A DNA stretch of 64,000 bases from Afipia massiliensis (GTDB lineage Bacteria > Pseudomonadota > Alphaproteobacteria > Rhizobiales > Xanthobacteraceae): positions 2,109,501 to 2,173,500 of the forward strand of contig NZ_LBIA02000001.1 of assembly GCF_001006325.2 (NCBI RefSeq), read 5' to 3'. A program made the translations under genes and the position numbers. The notes beneath the pieces were generated by a model. That model did not search any database. It worked only from the letters and a program-made list of their open reading frames with translations, and was not told where the DNA came from. Of this stretch, positions 28,187-37,507 are shown in pieces. Position 1 is the first letter of the stretch. The number at the start of each line of letters is the position of its first letter.

Positions 28187-28740
28187 CCAGCATCAACCCA
28201 CAGGAAGCCGCTTCGGCGCTATCGGATGTCGATGCGATCTCGCGGCGCGTGCGACAGTCGGTTTTCTACAACCACGCCAGCCAGATGCTGGTTCTGTGGG
28301 GGGCGCTGGTTTTCGCGGGTCACGTTGCGAGCTACGCATTTCCACGGCAGGCGCAGCTGATCTGGATCGCCGTCTATGTCGCGGGGATCGGCGGATCGCT
28401 GATAATCGGCGCACGCGATCACAAGCGGTCCGGCGTTCGCACCTTCGACGCCCGGATGCTCACGGCGCTGCTTCTGTTCTTTGCCTTCGGCTTTCTGTGG
28501 TCGGTCGGCATCGTGCAGCTCACGCCCCGCCAGCAGTGCGCATTCTGGCCGACCTATTTCATGCTTGCCTACACCCTGGTGGGGCTTTGGCTGGGCTGGG
28601 CCTTTGTGGCGATCGGCCTCGGCATTACCGCGCTGACCATGGTGGGCTATTTTCTGATTGGTTCCTGGTTCGATCTGTGGATGGCCGTCGTCAACGGCGG
28701 CGGCCTGATACTGGGCGGTCTCTGGATGCGGCGGAACTAG
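28183..28740 (+). CDS. Small integral membrane protein, unknown function
   Basis: A 185-residue protein with a short cytosolic N-terminal helix (INPQEAASALSDVDAISRRV) and about five transmembrane segments. The first begins around MLVLWGALVFAGHVASYAF and the last is VVNGGGLILGGLWM. Overlaps the hydrolase stop by 4 bases (ATGA) and is followed 3 bases later by the regulator gene, so it is translated from the same message. Comparable membrane proteins occur beside winged-helix regulators elsewhere, but I cannot assign a role. Confidence 0.75.
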   Translation: MTSINPQEAASALSDVDAISRRVRQSVFYNHASQMLVLWGALVFAGHVASYAFPRQAQLIWIAVYVAGIGGSLIIGARDHKRSGVRTFDARMLTALLLFFAFGFLWSVGIVQLTPRQQCAFWPTYFMLAYTLVGLWLGWAFVAIGLGITALTMVGYFLIGSWFDLWMAVVNGGGLILGGLWMRRN

Positions 28741-28743
28741 GCG

Positions 28744-29040
28744 ATGGCAGAGCTGGATGAAATCATTCATCAGCCGCTTCGCCTCAGGATCATGGCCGCG
28801 CTGAATGCGCTGCCCGTCGGCACGGGACTGGATTTTCCCCGGCTGAAAAAACTGACCGGAGCCACCGACGGCAATCTCGGCGCCCATATCGAAACGCTGG
28901 CAAAGGCGGGTTATGTGGCGGTGGCCAAGGCATTTGTCGGCAAGAAGCCGCAAACCACGGTGACCGCCACCCCCGCCGGACGGGGGGCATTCACGCGCCA
29001 TGTGGCCTCGCTGCGGCAGATTATCGAGGCCGGCGGATAG
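28744..29040 (+). CDS. Winged-helix transcriptional regulator (HTH_34-like)
   Basis: A 98-residue one-domain regulator. It begins DEIIHQPLRLRIMAALNAL and continues with FPRLKKLTGATDGNLGAHIETLAKAGYV, a helix-turn-helix followed by the wing strand PQTTVTATPAG. This arrangement matches the small MarR/ArsR-like winged-helix proteins found next to membrane proteins. It has no metal-binding cysteines. Last gene of the operon. The palindrome over the operon promoter is its most likely target, giving negative autoregulation. Confidence 0.85.
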   Translation: MAELDEIIHQPLRLRIMAALNALPVGTGLDFPRLKKLTGATDGNLGAHIETLAKAGYVAVAKAFVGKKPQTTVTATPAGRGAFTRHVASLRQIIEAGG

Positions 29041-29100
29041 CGTTTCGGACCTCTTGTGCAGGCTGCGCCGACCCGGTAACCGAACGGGTTAGGAGACATC

Positions 29101-30369
29101 ATGAACATCCTCTTGATCGGTTCCGGCGGGCGCGAGCACGCGCTGGCGTGGAAAATGGCGGCCTCGCCGCTGTTGACGAAGCTGTGGTGCGCGCCGGGCA
29201 ATGCCGGCATCGCGCAGGACGCGGAATGCGTCGCGCTGGATGTCGCGAACCATGCCGCGGTGATCGACTTCTGCAAGGCAAACACGATCGACCTGGTTGT
29301 GGTCGGGCCGGAGGCACCACTGGCGGCGGGTATCGTCGACGATCTTGCCGCGGCGGGTATCAAGGCTTTCGGTCCGAGCAAGGCTGCCTCGCAACTCGAA
29401 AGCTCCAAGGGCTTTACCAAGGACATCTGTAAGGCGAACAACATCCCGACTGCGGCCTATGAACGGTTTCGCGATGCGGACGCGGCGAAGGCCTATATCC
29501 GCAAGCGAGGCGCGCCTATTGTCGTAAAGGCCGACGGCCTCGCGGCCGGCAAGGGCGTCGTGGTGGCGATGACGCTGAATGAGGCGGAAGCCGCGGTCGA
29601 TGCGCTGTTCACCGCTGCCGGTGCGGAAGCCGTGGTCGAGGAATTCATGGAAGGCGAGGAGGCCTCGTTCTTCGTGCTGTGCGACGGCGACAATGCGCTG
29701 CCGTTGGTCGCGGCACAGGACCACAAGCGCGCCTTCGACGGCGACAAGGGACCGAATACCGGCGGCATGGGCGCCTATTCGCCAGCGCCGGTGTTCACCG
29801 ACGCGGTGCGCGAGCGGACGATGACCGAGATCATCCAGCCGACGCTGCGCGCGATGAAGGCGATGGGCATGCCCTACAAGGGCGTGCTGTTCGCTGGACT
29901 TATGATTACGAAGGATGGTCCCAAGCTGATCGAATACAATGCGCGCTTCGGCGATCCGGAGACGCAGGTGCTGATGATCCGTTTGATATCGGATCTGGTG
30001 CCGGCGCTGCTGGCGTCGGTCGACGGCGAATTGAAGCATTTCGATCTGCGCTGGCATTCCGAGCCCGCACTCACCGTGGTGATGGCGGCGAAAGGATATC
30101 CGGGCGACTACGCCAAGGGCACAACCATCGAGGGGCTCGATGATGCCGCGAAGGTGGAGGGCGTCGAGATTTTCCATGCCGGCACCAGGGCCGACGGGAA
30201 CAGGATTCTCGCCAATGGCGGCCGCGTGCTGAACATCACCGCGACAGCGAAGACCGTCAGCGAGGCGCAGCGCCGGGCCTATGAGGCGATCGATCGCATC
30301 AAGTGGCCGGAAGGGTTCTGCCGCCGCGACATCGGCTGGCAGGCGGTGGCGCGGGAGAACAAGCCTTAA
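29101..30369 (+). CDS. purD: Phosphoribosylamine-glycine ligase PurD
   Basis: A 422-residue ATP-grasp enzyme making glycinamide ribonucleotide in purine synthesis. The start [18 protein letters not shown] and the APGNAGIA loop are typical, as are [44 protein letters not shown] and the metal-binding [12 protein letters not shown]. The ATG has AGGAG 5 bases upstream. Its leader has a small ACCCG/CGGGT hairpin. In relatives purD is commonly beside xseA; here a three-gene operon lies between them. Confidence 0.97.
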   Translation: MNILLIGSGGREHALAWKMAASPLLTKLWCAPGNAGIAQDAECVALDVANHAAVIDFCKANTIDLVVVGPEAPLAAGIVDDLAAAGIKAFGPSKAASQLESSKGFTKDICKANNIPTAAYERFRDADAAKAYIRKRGAPIVVKADGLAAGKGVVVAMTLNEAEAAVDALFTAAGAEAVVEEFMEGEEASFFVLCDGDNALPLVAAQDHKRAFDGDKGPNTGGMGAYSPAPVFTDAVRERTMTEIIQPTLRAMKAMGMPYKGVLFAGLMITKDGPKLIEYNARFGDPETQVLMIRLISDLVPALLASVDGELKHFDLRWHSEPALTVVMAAKGYPGDYAKGTTIEGLDDAAKVEGVEIFHAGTRADGNRILANGGRVLNITATAKTVSEAQRRAYEAIDRIKWPEGFCRRDIGWQAVARENKP

Positions 30370-30535
30370 ACGGCGTATTGTCCTGCGAGGACGGGGACCC
30401 AAACCCCGCCAAATCGTTATATCTGCCGAAATATCCTTTGTAGTGTCGCGTTAGTGCAAGATTGAACTTCGATAATTGAATTCAGTGAGGGCTTGTCCCG
30501 CGTTCGCGGGGCGCCGCCAGGGTCTAGGATTTTCC

Positions 30536-31444
30536 ATGCCTGATCTCGCCGATCTCTATCCCGGATTTGCGTCTGAATGGGTCAGCACGTCGCGCGGCCG
30601 CATTTTCTCTCGCGTCGGCGGCAAGGGTCCGCCGTTGCTGCTGTTGCACGGTTATCCGCAGACCCACGTGATGTGGCATCGCGTCGCGCCGATGCTGGCA
30701 GACAAATTCACCCTCGTGATTCCTGATCTGCCCGGCTACGGCTGGTCCGACGTGCCGAAGACCGACGAGGACCATACGCCGTTCACCAAGCGCGCCATGG
30801 CGCAGGTGATGATTGAGGTGATGGAAAAGCTCGGCCATGTGCATTTCGGCCTCGCGGGTCATGACCGCGGCGGTCGCGTTGCGTACCGGCTGGCGCTCGA
30901 TCACCCCGGGCGGCTGTCGCGCTTGGCGACGCTGGATATTCTGCCGACATATGACTACTGGGCGAAAATGGATCGCGGCTTCGCGCTCAGGATCTATCAC
31001 TGGGCGTTTCTGGCGCAGCCGCACCCGCTGCCCGAAAATCTGATCGCGTCCAATCCCGACGATTATTTCGGTCGCACCTTCAAAAGCTGGGCCAAGGCCG
31101 ATGCACCCACTCCGTTCGATCCGCGTGCGGTCGAACATTACCTGACGGCGTTTCGTGATCCGCTGCGCATTCATGCGGCGTGCGAGGATTATCGCGCCGG
31201 GGCCTATGCCGATTTCGAGCAGGATAAGGCCGACGTTGAAGCCGGCAACAAGATCACTGTGCCGCTGCTGGCGCTGTGGGGCGGCGCAGGCATCGCGTCC
31301 TCGGCCTCGAGCCCGCTCGACACCTGGCGCAGGTGGGCGACGAACGTCAGCGGGAACGCCATCGATTCCGGACATTTCCTTGCCGAGGAAAACCCTCAGG
31401 CAACGGCTGACGCATTACTTGAATTCTTTTCGGAGCAGGGTTGA
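30536..31444 (+). CDS. Fluoroacetate dehalogenase-like alpha/beta hydrolase
   Basis: A 302-residue hydrolase, the same length as the structurally characterised fluoroacetate dehalogenase RPA1163. All key residues of that enzyme fall at identical numbers: nucleophile Asp110, Arg111 and Arg114 (carboxylate binding), Asp134 and His280 (triad), and His155, Trp156 and Tyr219 (fluoride pocket), plus Trp185. The start ATG at 30536 has AGGA 6 bases upstream. Expected reaction is hydrolysis of fluoroacetate or chloroacetate to glycolate in the cytosol. The activity is inferred from residue identity. A GNAT gene overlaps its stop codon. Confidence 0.88.
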   Translation: MPDLADLYPGFASEWVSTSRGRIFSRVGGKGPPLLLLHGYPQTHVMWHRVAPMLADKFTLVIPDLPGYGWSDVPKTDEDHTPFTKRAMAQVMIEVMEKLGHVHFGLAGHDRGGRVAYRLALDHPGRLSRLATLDILPTYDYWAKMDRGFALRIYHWAFLAQPHPLPENLIASNPDDYFGRTFKSWAKADAPTPFDPRAVEHYLTAFRDPLRIHAACEDYRAGAYADFEQDKADVEAGNKITVPLLALWGGAGIASSASSPLDTWRRWATNVSGNAIDSGHFLAEENPQATADALLEFFSEQG

Positions 31445-31893
31445 TGGCATTACGAGAGGCACGGCGAGAGGACATCCGACGCATCGTCGAAATGCTGGCG
31501 GACGATGAGGTGGCGCGTGGGCGCGAGGATTTCTCCGGTGACATGGCGGCGTATTATGCCGCCTTCGACGCCATCGCGGCGGACCCCAACAACACCCTTT
31601 ACGTGTGGGATCACGAGGGAACGGCGATGGGTTGCCTGCAACTGACGTTCATTCCCGGCATATCCTATCACGGCGCATGGATCGCGAAGGTCGAGGGCGT
31701 GCGGGTCGATCGCTCGCTGCGCGGTCTCGGCATCGGCGAACAGATGATGGATGCGATGATTGCCAGGTCACGCGCGCGCGGCTGCAAGCAATTGCAGCTT
31801 ACGACCGACAAGCGGCGTGCCGACGCGCAGCGCTTCTATGCGCGGCTTGGCCTCGACGCCTCGCATGAGGGCATGAAGATCAATCTATTCTAG
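31444..31893 (+). CDS. GNAT family N-acetyltransferase
   Basis: A 149-residue acetyltransferase. The start ATG at 31444 shares its A with the TGA of the previous gene; AGGG lies upstream. The acetyl-CoA binding region reads VRVDRSLRGLGIGEQMMDAMI (R/Q-x-x-G-x-G/A pattern), followed by LQLTTDKRRADAQRFYARLGL. Substrate unknown. Coupling with the dehalogenase suggests a shared transcript, but a functional link is only a guess. Confidence 0.85.
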   Translation: MALREARREDIRRIVEMLADDEVARGREDFSGDMAAYYAAFDAIAADPNNTLYVWDHEGTAMGCLQLTFIPGISYHGAWIAKVEGVRVDRSLRGLGIGEQMMDAMIARSRARGCKQLQLTTDKRRADAQRFYARLGLDASHEGMKINLF

Positions 31894-32336
31894 CGCCGCG
31901 CCTTGAAGAAATTCGTCAGCAGTGTCGCGGCTTCGCTTTCGCCGACCGAAGGATAAATCTCCGGCGCATGATGGCAGGTCGGTGAGGCGAAAAATCTTAC
32001 GCCGCTGTCCACCGCGCCGCCCTTTGGGTCGGCCGCCCCATAGTAAAGCCGCCGGATTCGCGCGAAGGAGATCGCTCCCGCGCACATGGTGCAGGGTTCC
32101 AGCGTGACGTAGAGGTCGCAATCGGTCAGCCGCTCGCTGCCGGTGACGCGGGCGGCCTCACGGATCGCCAGAATTTCGGCATGCGCTGTCGGATCGCGGT
32201 CGGCGAGGGTGCGGTTGCCGGCCTGCGCGATCACCGTGCCGCCCCGCACGATGACGCAGCCGATCGGCACTTCCCCGGCTGTTTCGGCGATTTCGGCCTG
32301 TTTGAGCGCCAAATCCATGAAAGATCGTGCCGTCAT
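31890..32336 (-). CDS. tadA: tRNA-specific adenosine deaminase TadA
   Basis: A 148-residue zinc deaminase that converts A34 to inosine in tRNA-Arg(ACG). The zinc site is complete: His52 and the proton-shuttling Glu54 in PTAHAEILAI, Cys82 and Cys85 in PCTMCAGAI. The C-terminal FFKARR is typical of TadA rather than guanine deaminase. It overlaps the end of the convergent GNAT gene by 4 bases and is divergent from the rluB-like gene. Confidence 0.93.
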   Translation of the reverse strand: MTARSFMDLALKQAEIAETAGEVPIGCVIVRGGTVIAQAGNRTLADRDPTAHAEILAIREAARVTGSERLTDCDLYVTLEPCTMCAGAISFARIRRLYYGAADPKGGAVDSGVRFFASPTCHHAPEIYPSVGESEAATLLTNFFKARR

Positions 32337-32497
32337 GCCTCGTTTCCGGCAATAAACTCTGTTAGTAAGACGTCTTCAGCAAACGCGAGACCGGTTTTGC
32401 GCGAAAATGCGCCCTGACTTAAAAGGGCGCGTGCCGCCAGCCAATTTCACGTTGTGCGACAGTCCCATATTCCGCCCAACGTCCTGAGAGATCATTC

Positions 32498-34678
32498 ATG
32501 CCCCGCGACAACGATAAAAACAACGGCCGTCCGCCGCGCCGTGAAGGCGGAGCCGGTGGAGGCTTCAAGGCCGGTGGCAGAGGCCGCCCCGGTGGAGGCT
32601 CGCGCAGCGGAGGAAGCTCGCGTGACGAGCGGCCCGCACGATCGGCCGGCCCGCGTGGTGGTGACAAGAAATTCGGTGATCGCAAGTTTGGTGACAAGCG
32701 GCCGTCCGGCGACAAGCGCCCTTATGCGGCGAAGCCTTACGCCGGCAAGCGCGACGATTTCCGCAAGGACGGACCGGATCGCGGCCCGCGCAAGGACTTC
32801 GGCTCGCGGGATCGCGGCGAAGCGCGTTCATTCAAGCCACGCGAGGATCGCGGTGAGGGACGCCCGTTCAAGCCGCGAGAAGATCGTGGCGAAGGCCGCT
32901 CGTTCAAGCCGCGTGAGGATCGTGGCGAGGGACGTCCATTCAAGCCACGTGGAGATCGTCCTGAAGGACGTTCATTCAAACCGCGCGAGGATCGTGGTGA
33001 GGGACGTTCGTTCAAGCCACGTGGAGACCGTCCCGAAGGGCGTTCGTTCAAACCACGTGAGGATCGTGGTGAAGGACGTTCCTTCAAGCCGCGTGACCGC
33101 GACGACCGCGCGCCGCGCAGCGCGGGTGCAGGACGTTTCCAGGACAAGAAGTTCGGTGAGAAGCGGCCTTACACGCCGCGCGGCGAGGGCGGCGATGCAC
33201 GTCCGGCCCGCTTCAATCGGGACGACCGGCCGCAGCGCGATGAGCGCCCGCGGTTCAACCGCGATGACCGGCCCGCGCGTGGAGCGCCGGACCGCGGACC
33301 GCGCAAGGATTTCAGCCGCGGTGAAGACCGCGGTGGCGACAAGCCCTGGCAGAAGCGCGGACCGTCACGCGACGCTGAGAGCCGTCCGCCACGCCGCGAA
33401 GGTGGCGGTTTCGACAAGCCCCGGTTTGACCGTGGCGACCGTGATCGCGATTCCAGCGAACGTCCGCGTTTTTCGCGTCCCCGCTTCGACAAGCCGCGTG
33501 ATGACCGCGCGCCGCGTGGCCGCAGCGACTGGCAGGAGCATCCGCGCAGCGAAACCGGTGATCGTCCGCGCCGCGACAACGAGGACGACAGCAAGGTCTT
33601 CGCCAAGCGGCCGGCATTTGGCGGGCGCGGCGAATATCGCGAACGCAAGCCCGATTTCGAAAAGCGTGCGCCGCGTGCCGCGCCGGAGAAGAAGAAATCC
33701 GGCGAACGCATCGCCAAGATCGTCGCGCGTGCGGGTCTGTGCTCGCGCCGCGATGCCGAGGAATGGATCGTGCAGGGCCGCGTTGCCGTGAACGGCCGCG
33801 TCATCAACTCACCGGCGCTCGATGTCACCGCCAATGATGTCGTCACCATCGACGGCAAGCCGTTGCCGGAGCGCGAACGCACGCGGCTGTTTCTCTATCA
33901 CAAGCCGCGTGGCCTGATGACAACCCACGACGATCCCGAGGGGCGTCCGACGGTGTTCGACAACCTGCCGGAAGGTCTGCCGCGCCTTATCAGTATCGGC
34001 CGGTTGGACTTCAACACCGAAGGCCTGTTGCTGCTGACCAATGACGGCGGGCTGGCCCGTGCGCTGGAACTGCCGGACACCGGCTGGCTGCGGCGCTACC
34101 GCGTCCGCGCGCATGGCGAGGTCACTCAGGGTCAGCTCGATCAGCTCAAGAACGGCGTCGAGGTCGATGGCGTCAAATATGGTTCGATCGACGCGACATT
34201 GGAACGCGACAAGGCGGCCAACGTCTGGATCGTGTTTGCGATCCGCGAAGGCAAGAACCGCGAGGTCCGCAACGTCATGGCGCATCTCGGCCTCGAGGTG
34301 AATCGCCTGATCCGCATTTCTTACGGACCGTTTCAACTCGGCGAGATCGAGGAAGGCCAGGTCGAGGAGATCAAATCGCGGGTGCTGCGCGAGCAGCTCG
34401 GCGACAAGATTGTCACGATGTCCGGCGCGCAGTTCGACAAGCCGGTAAACGGCGCGTCCCGCGGCGAACAGCCGAGTGGCGGTCCGAAGCCCAAGCCAAA
34501 GCGCAGCGTGACTGAGGATCGGAAAGGCCGTCGTGTGCTTGTGATGCGCACAGGCAGCGAGAACACGCGTGCGCGCAACGAGGAAGAAGCCAACGGCTAC
34601 GGCCCGCCGCGCCGCCCGACGCGCGGCTACAAGGGCAAGCGCGATCTGAAGCCCAAAGACGACACCACGGAAGACTGA
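32498..34678 (+). CDS. rluB: RsuA/RluB-type pseudouridine synthase with long basic repeat tail
   Basis: A 726-residue protein. Residues about 1-395 are low-complexity, rich in Arg, Gly, Asp and Lys, and surely disordered; they include eight copies of a 12-residue unit (xSFKPREDRGEG) at 107-199. From residue 397 comes an S4 RNA-binding domain (ERIAKIVARAGLCSRRDAEE), then the catalytic domain with GRLDFNTEGLLLLTNDG, Asp504 being the catalytic residue. The C-terminus is again basic. The catalytic part fits RluB, which makes pseudouridine 2605 in 23S rRNA; RsuA is an alternative. RluB of E. coli is about 290 residues, so the extra length is an N-terminal extension. Confidence 0.9.
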   Translation: MPRDNDKNNGRPPRREGGAGGGFKAGGRGRPGGGSRSGGSSRDERPARSAGPRGGDKKFGDRKFGDKRPSGDKRPYAAKPYAGKRDDFRKDGPDRGPRKDFGSRDRGEARSFKPREDRGEGRPFKPREDRGEGRSFKPREDRGEGRPFKPRGDRPEGRSFKPREDRGEGRSFKPRGDRPEGRSFKPREDRGEGRSFKPRDRDDRAPRSAGAGRFQDKKFGEKRPYTPRGEGGDARPARFNRDDRPQRDERPRFNRDDRPARGAPDRGPRKDFSRGEDRGGDKPWQKRGPSRDAESRPPRREGGGFDKPRFDRGDRDRDSSERPRFSRPRFDKPRDDRAPRGRSDWQEHPRSETGDRPRRDNEDDSKVFAKRPAFGGRGEYRERKPDFEKRAPRAAPEKKKSGERIAKIVARAGLCSRRDAEEWIVQGRVAVNGRVINSPALDVTANDVVTIDGKPLPERERTRLFLYHKPRGLMTTHDDPEGRPTVFDNLPEGLPRLISIGRLDFNTEGLLLLTNDGGLARALELPDTGWLRRYRVRAHGEVTQGQLDQLKNGVEVDGVKYGSIDATLERDKAANVWIVFAIREGKNREVRNVMAHLGLEVNRLIRISYGPFQLGEIEEGQVEEIKSRVLREQLGDKIVTMSGAQFDKPVNGASRGEQPSGGPKPKPKRSVTEDRKGRRVLVMRTGSENTRARNEEEANGYGPPRRPTRGYKGKRDLKPKDDTTED
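32816..33095 (+). repeat. 36-bp in-frame tandem repeat, about eight copies
   Basis: Codes for SFKPR spaced every 12 residues at 111, 123, 135, 147, 159, 171, 183 and 195 of the pseudouridine synthase. Two alternating versions occur (EDRGEG and GDRPEG). Codon differences between copies show the array is old enough to have diverged at silent sites. Confidence 0.9.
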
Positions 34679-34686
34679 GCACATCC

Positions 34687-35244
34687 ATGCGCGTCGTCGG
34701 TGGTCGTCTGAGAGGCCGTAACATCGCCTCGCCCGCGTCGAATGACATCCGTCCGACGCAGGATCGCCTGCGCGAGTCGCTGTTCAATATCCTGATGCAC
34801 GCCTACGAAAATCCGATCGACGGTGCGCGGGTGCTCGACCTGTTCGCCGGCACTGGTGCGCTCGGCATCGAAGCCGTGTCGCGCGGCGCAGCGTTCACAT
34901 TGTTCGTGGACAACGGCGCGGAGGCGCGGGCGCTGTTGCGCAACAATGTCGAGGCGCTGGGGCTCGGCGGCGTCACCAAGGTCTATCGCCGCGACGCGAC
35001 CAATCTCGGCCCGGCCTATCCGGTCGAGCCGTTCTCGCTGGCATTTCTCGATCCGCCCTATAAGCGCGGACTTGCCGACAAGGCGCTCGCGTCGTTGCGC
35101 GACGGCAAATGGCTGACGCCGGAAGCGCTGGTGGTTATCGAGGAATCGAAGGAGGCGAGGTTTGTGACGCCCGAGGGCTTCGAGGAACTTGAGCGCCGCG
35201 CCTATGACGACACGGAGTTCGTGTTTTTGCGGACTTCGGCCTGA
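34687..35244 (+). CDS. rsmD: 16S rRNA (guanine-966-N2)-methyltransferase RsmD
   Basis: A 185-residue SAM-dependent methyltransferase acting on 16S rRNA in the 30S subunit. It starts MRVVGGRLRGRNIASPAS, then RPTQDRLRESLFNIL, the SAM loop VLDLFAGTGALGIEAVSRG and the catalytic LDPPYKRG. It follows the pseudouridine synthase by 8 bases, so the two rRNA-modification genes share a transcript. Confidence 0.95.
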   Translation: MRVVGGRLRGRNIASPASNDIRPTQDRLRESLFNILMHAYENPIDGARVLDLFAGTGALGIEAVSRGAAFTLFVDNGAEARALLRNNVEALGLGGVTKVYRRDATNLGPAYPVEPFSLAFLDPPYKRGLADKALASLRDGKWLTPEALVVIEESKEARFVTPEGFEELERRAYDDTEFVFLRTSA

Positions 35245-35271
35245 CTCGATTGTGGTTGTCAAACACGCGAT

Positions 35272-35368
35272 GTCGTCCCCGCGCAGGCGGGGACCCATCG
35301 TTGCGCGAAACACTCCAGTCCGAGAATGAGGGAACGAAGGTCTGGGTCCCCGCTTTCGCGGGGACGAC
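35272..35368. repeat. Long inverted repeat between rsmD and mutL
   Basis: The 26-base left arm (GTCGTCCCCGCG...GGGGACCCA) and the 26-base right arm are inverted copies, each also folding on itself (CCCCGC with GCGGGG). The centre is about 45 bases. This GTCGTCCCCGC type is dispersed in this family; similar fragments are seen at 30395 and 30490. It lies between convergent genes and may end both transcripts. Confidence 0.8.
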
Positions 35369-35383
35369 GTGAGTTATCGTTCC

Positions 35384-37198
35384 CTATCTTCGCCCGAACA
35401 GTTTCTCGATGTCGGCGAGCTTGAGTTCGACATAGGTCGGCCGGCCGTGATTGCACTGGCCGGAATTCGGCGTCACTTCCATCTCGCGCAGCAGCGCGTT
35501 CATTTCCTCGGGCTTGAGGATGCGGCCGGCGCGCACCGAGCCGTGACAGGCCATGGTGGCCGCCACATGCATCAGCCGTCGTTCAAGCGGCAACGCCTCG
35601 TCCCATTCGGCCATATGCTCGGCGAGATCGCGCAGCAGTGAGGCGGCATCGGCCTTGCCGAGCAACGACGGCGTCTCGCGCACCGCAACGGCACCGGGCC
35701 CGAAGGACTCGATGCTGAGTCCGAATTTCTCCAACTCGCTTGCGCGCGCGACCAGCCTCTCGACGGTGGCCTCGTCCATCTCGACGATCTCGGGGATCAG
35801 CAGGATCTGCCGCTGCACGCCGTTGCGTTCGAGTGAGGCCTTCAGCCGCTCATAAACGATGCGCTCGTGGGCGGCATGCTGGTCCACCACCACCAGTCCG
35901 TCGCGGGTCTGTGACACGATATAGGTTTCGTGAATCTGCGTGCGAGCCGCGCCGAGCGGACGGTCGATCAAATCACTCGCGGGGGCCTGTTCGTAGCGCA
36001 CGTCGGCGGTCGGCGCGCCGGTGTCGAACGCGGCCTGCGCGGCTTCGGCGAACGTATTGGACGAAAATGCATTCGCATAAGCCGGCGCAGCAGGCGCTGC
36101 TGGAAAATTCGGCGAGCGCCGCCAGTCCCATCCGCCACGCGGAATGCTGCCGGGCCGGAACGCCATGATTGCGGCGCCGTCGGAATTCGCCGCCGTTCGC
36201 TGGCCTTCGCGGGCGAGGCCGTCCTTCAGCGCATGCACGATCAGCGCGCGCACCAGACCGGCATTGCGAAAGCGGACCTCCGTCTTGGCCGGATGCACGT
36301 TGGCGTCGACCTCCTGAGTGTCGAGGGTCACGAACAGCGCTACCACCGGATGCCGGTCGCGCGGCAGATAATCCGCATAGGCTGCGCGCACCGCGCCGAG
36401 GATCAGCTTGTCGCGCACCGGACGGCCGTTGACGAACAGATATTGTCCGAGCGCATTGGCGCGGGTCAGCGACGGGGCTGCCGCAAAACCTTCGACGCTC
36501 ACACCATCGCGTTCGGAACGCACTTCAATGGCGCTGGCGCGAAAGTCCGCGCCCAGAATGTCGCCGAGCCGCGTTAGCCGCCCCGGTGCACCGGGCAGCG
36601 CCGCCGCCCATGTCACAGGCGCGCGTTCTTCGCCCGACAGCGAGAACGCAATGTCAGGCCGGGCCATCGCGAGACGGCGCACCACTTCGCGCACCGCTTC
36701 GGCCTCGGTGCGGTCGGTTTTGAGAAACTTCAATCGCGCCGGTGTGGCATAAAACAGATCGCTGACCTCGACGCGCGTTCCGGCGGTCAATGCCGCCGGC
36801 ACAATGTCGGACTTCGCTCCGGCATCGACACTCAACGTCCATGCATGAGGTTCGCTGGCGTGCCGCGTGGCAATGTTGAGCTTTGACACCGCGCCGATCG
36901 ACGGCAGCGCTTCGCCGCGAAAGCCCAGCGTGCGGATGCGCAGCAGGTCTTCGTCGTCGAGTTTCGAGGTGGCGTGGCGATCGACCGACAGCGCGAGATC
37001 GTCGTGGGTCATGCCCGCGCCATCGTCGGTGATGGCGATGCGCCGGCGTCCGCCACCTTCGGTGAAAATATCGACGCGGGATGCGCCCGCGTCGATGGCG
37101 TTTTCCACCAGTTCCTTCACTGCGCTCGCAGGCCGCTCCACCACCTCGCCGGCGGCGATGCGGTTGACGATCTGAATGGGAAGCTGGCGGACGGGCAT
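35384..37198 (-). CDS. mutL: DNA mismatch repair protein MutL
   Basis: A 604-residue GHKL ATPase. N-terminal motifs are NRIAAGEVVERPASAVKELV with VENAIDAG, DDGAGM and GFRGEALPSI, then TRVEVSDLFYATPARLKFLK. A proline/alanine-rich linker spans about 345-405. The C-terminal dimerisation domain contains the endonuclease motif DQHAAHERIVYE at residues 439-450 and the late motifs CHGSVRAG and CNHGRPTYVEL. So this is the nicking type of MutL, as expected where MutH is absent. Cytosolic partner of MutS. Confidence 0.97.
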   Translation of the reverse strand: MPVRQLPIQIVNRIAAGEVVERPASAVKELVENAIDAGASRVDIFTEGGGRRRIAITDDGAGMTHDDLALSVDRHATSKLDDEDLLRIRTLGFRGEALPSIGAVSKLNIATRHASEPHAWTLSVDAGAKSDIVPAALTAGTRVEVSDLFYATPARLKFLKTDRTEAEAVREVVRRLAMARPDIAFSLSGEERAPVTWAAALPGAPGRLTRLGDILGADFRASAIEVRSERDGVSVEGFAAAPSLTRANALGQYLFVNGRPVRDKLILGAVRAAYADYLPRDRHPVVALFVTLDTQEVDANVHPAKTEVRFRNAGLVRALIVHALKDGLAREGQRTAANSDGAAIMAFRPGSIPRGGWDWRRSPNFPAAPAAPAYANAFSSNTFAEAAQAAFDTGAPTADVRYEQAPASDLIDRPLGAARTQIHETYIVSQTRDGLVVVDQHAAHERIVYERLKASLERNGVQRQILLIPEIVEMDEATVERLVARASELEKFGLSIESFGPGAVAVRETPSLLGKADAASLLRDLAEHMAEWDEALPLERRLMHVAATMACHGSVRAGRILKPEEMNALLREMEVTPNSGQCNHGRPTYVELKLADIEKLFGRR

Positions 37199-37507
37199 AA
37201 ATGTTCCTGGCGCGACTCGATGCGGCGTGGATGCATTTTACCGGGTCGGATGCATCAAAGGGAACCTCAACCGCATCTATTTGTCCGGCTTTCACCGCTG
37301 CGCACAGGGAAGATCAATCGCCGCATATGCGGTCGGCGTGTGGCGGAATGTCCCCAAAATGACCCTGAAATCTCTGAACAATGGTCACACGACGCAGTTT
37401 GCATGCGGTCACGCCGTTCGTGAGAGATATCTCGGCGAACTGATCCGGCAGATGCGGACGGCGCATGAACGAAACCGGACTGGACGCCGCCATTGAAGGA
37501 GAAGTGG
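37199..37507. other. Intergenic region upstream of mutL
   Basis: About 310 bases between mutL and the glycine-rich protein gene. A plus-strand frame from 37176 to 37496 runs through it, but starts inside mutL, lacks a ribosome binding site and shows no family features. The promoters of both divergent genes must lie here. Confidence 0.4.

Noticed and set aside
32816..33095. Regular 36-bp repeats suggesting a CRISPR array
   Set aside because: The repeats are contiguous without unique spacers, stay in frame and code for a repeated peptide within a pseudouridine synthase. No cas genes are present.
37176..37496. A 106-codon plus-strand frame overlapping the start of mutL
   Set aside because: Starts inside mutL, has no ribosome binding site, and its product shows no recognisable pattern. 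More likely chance.
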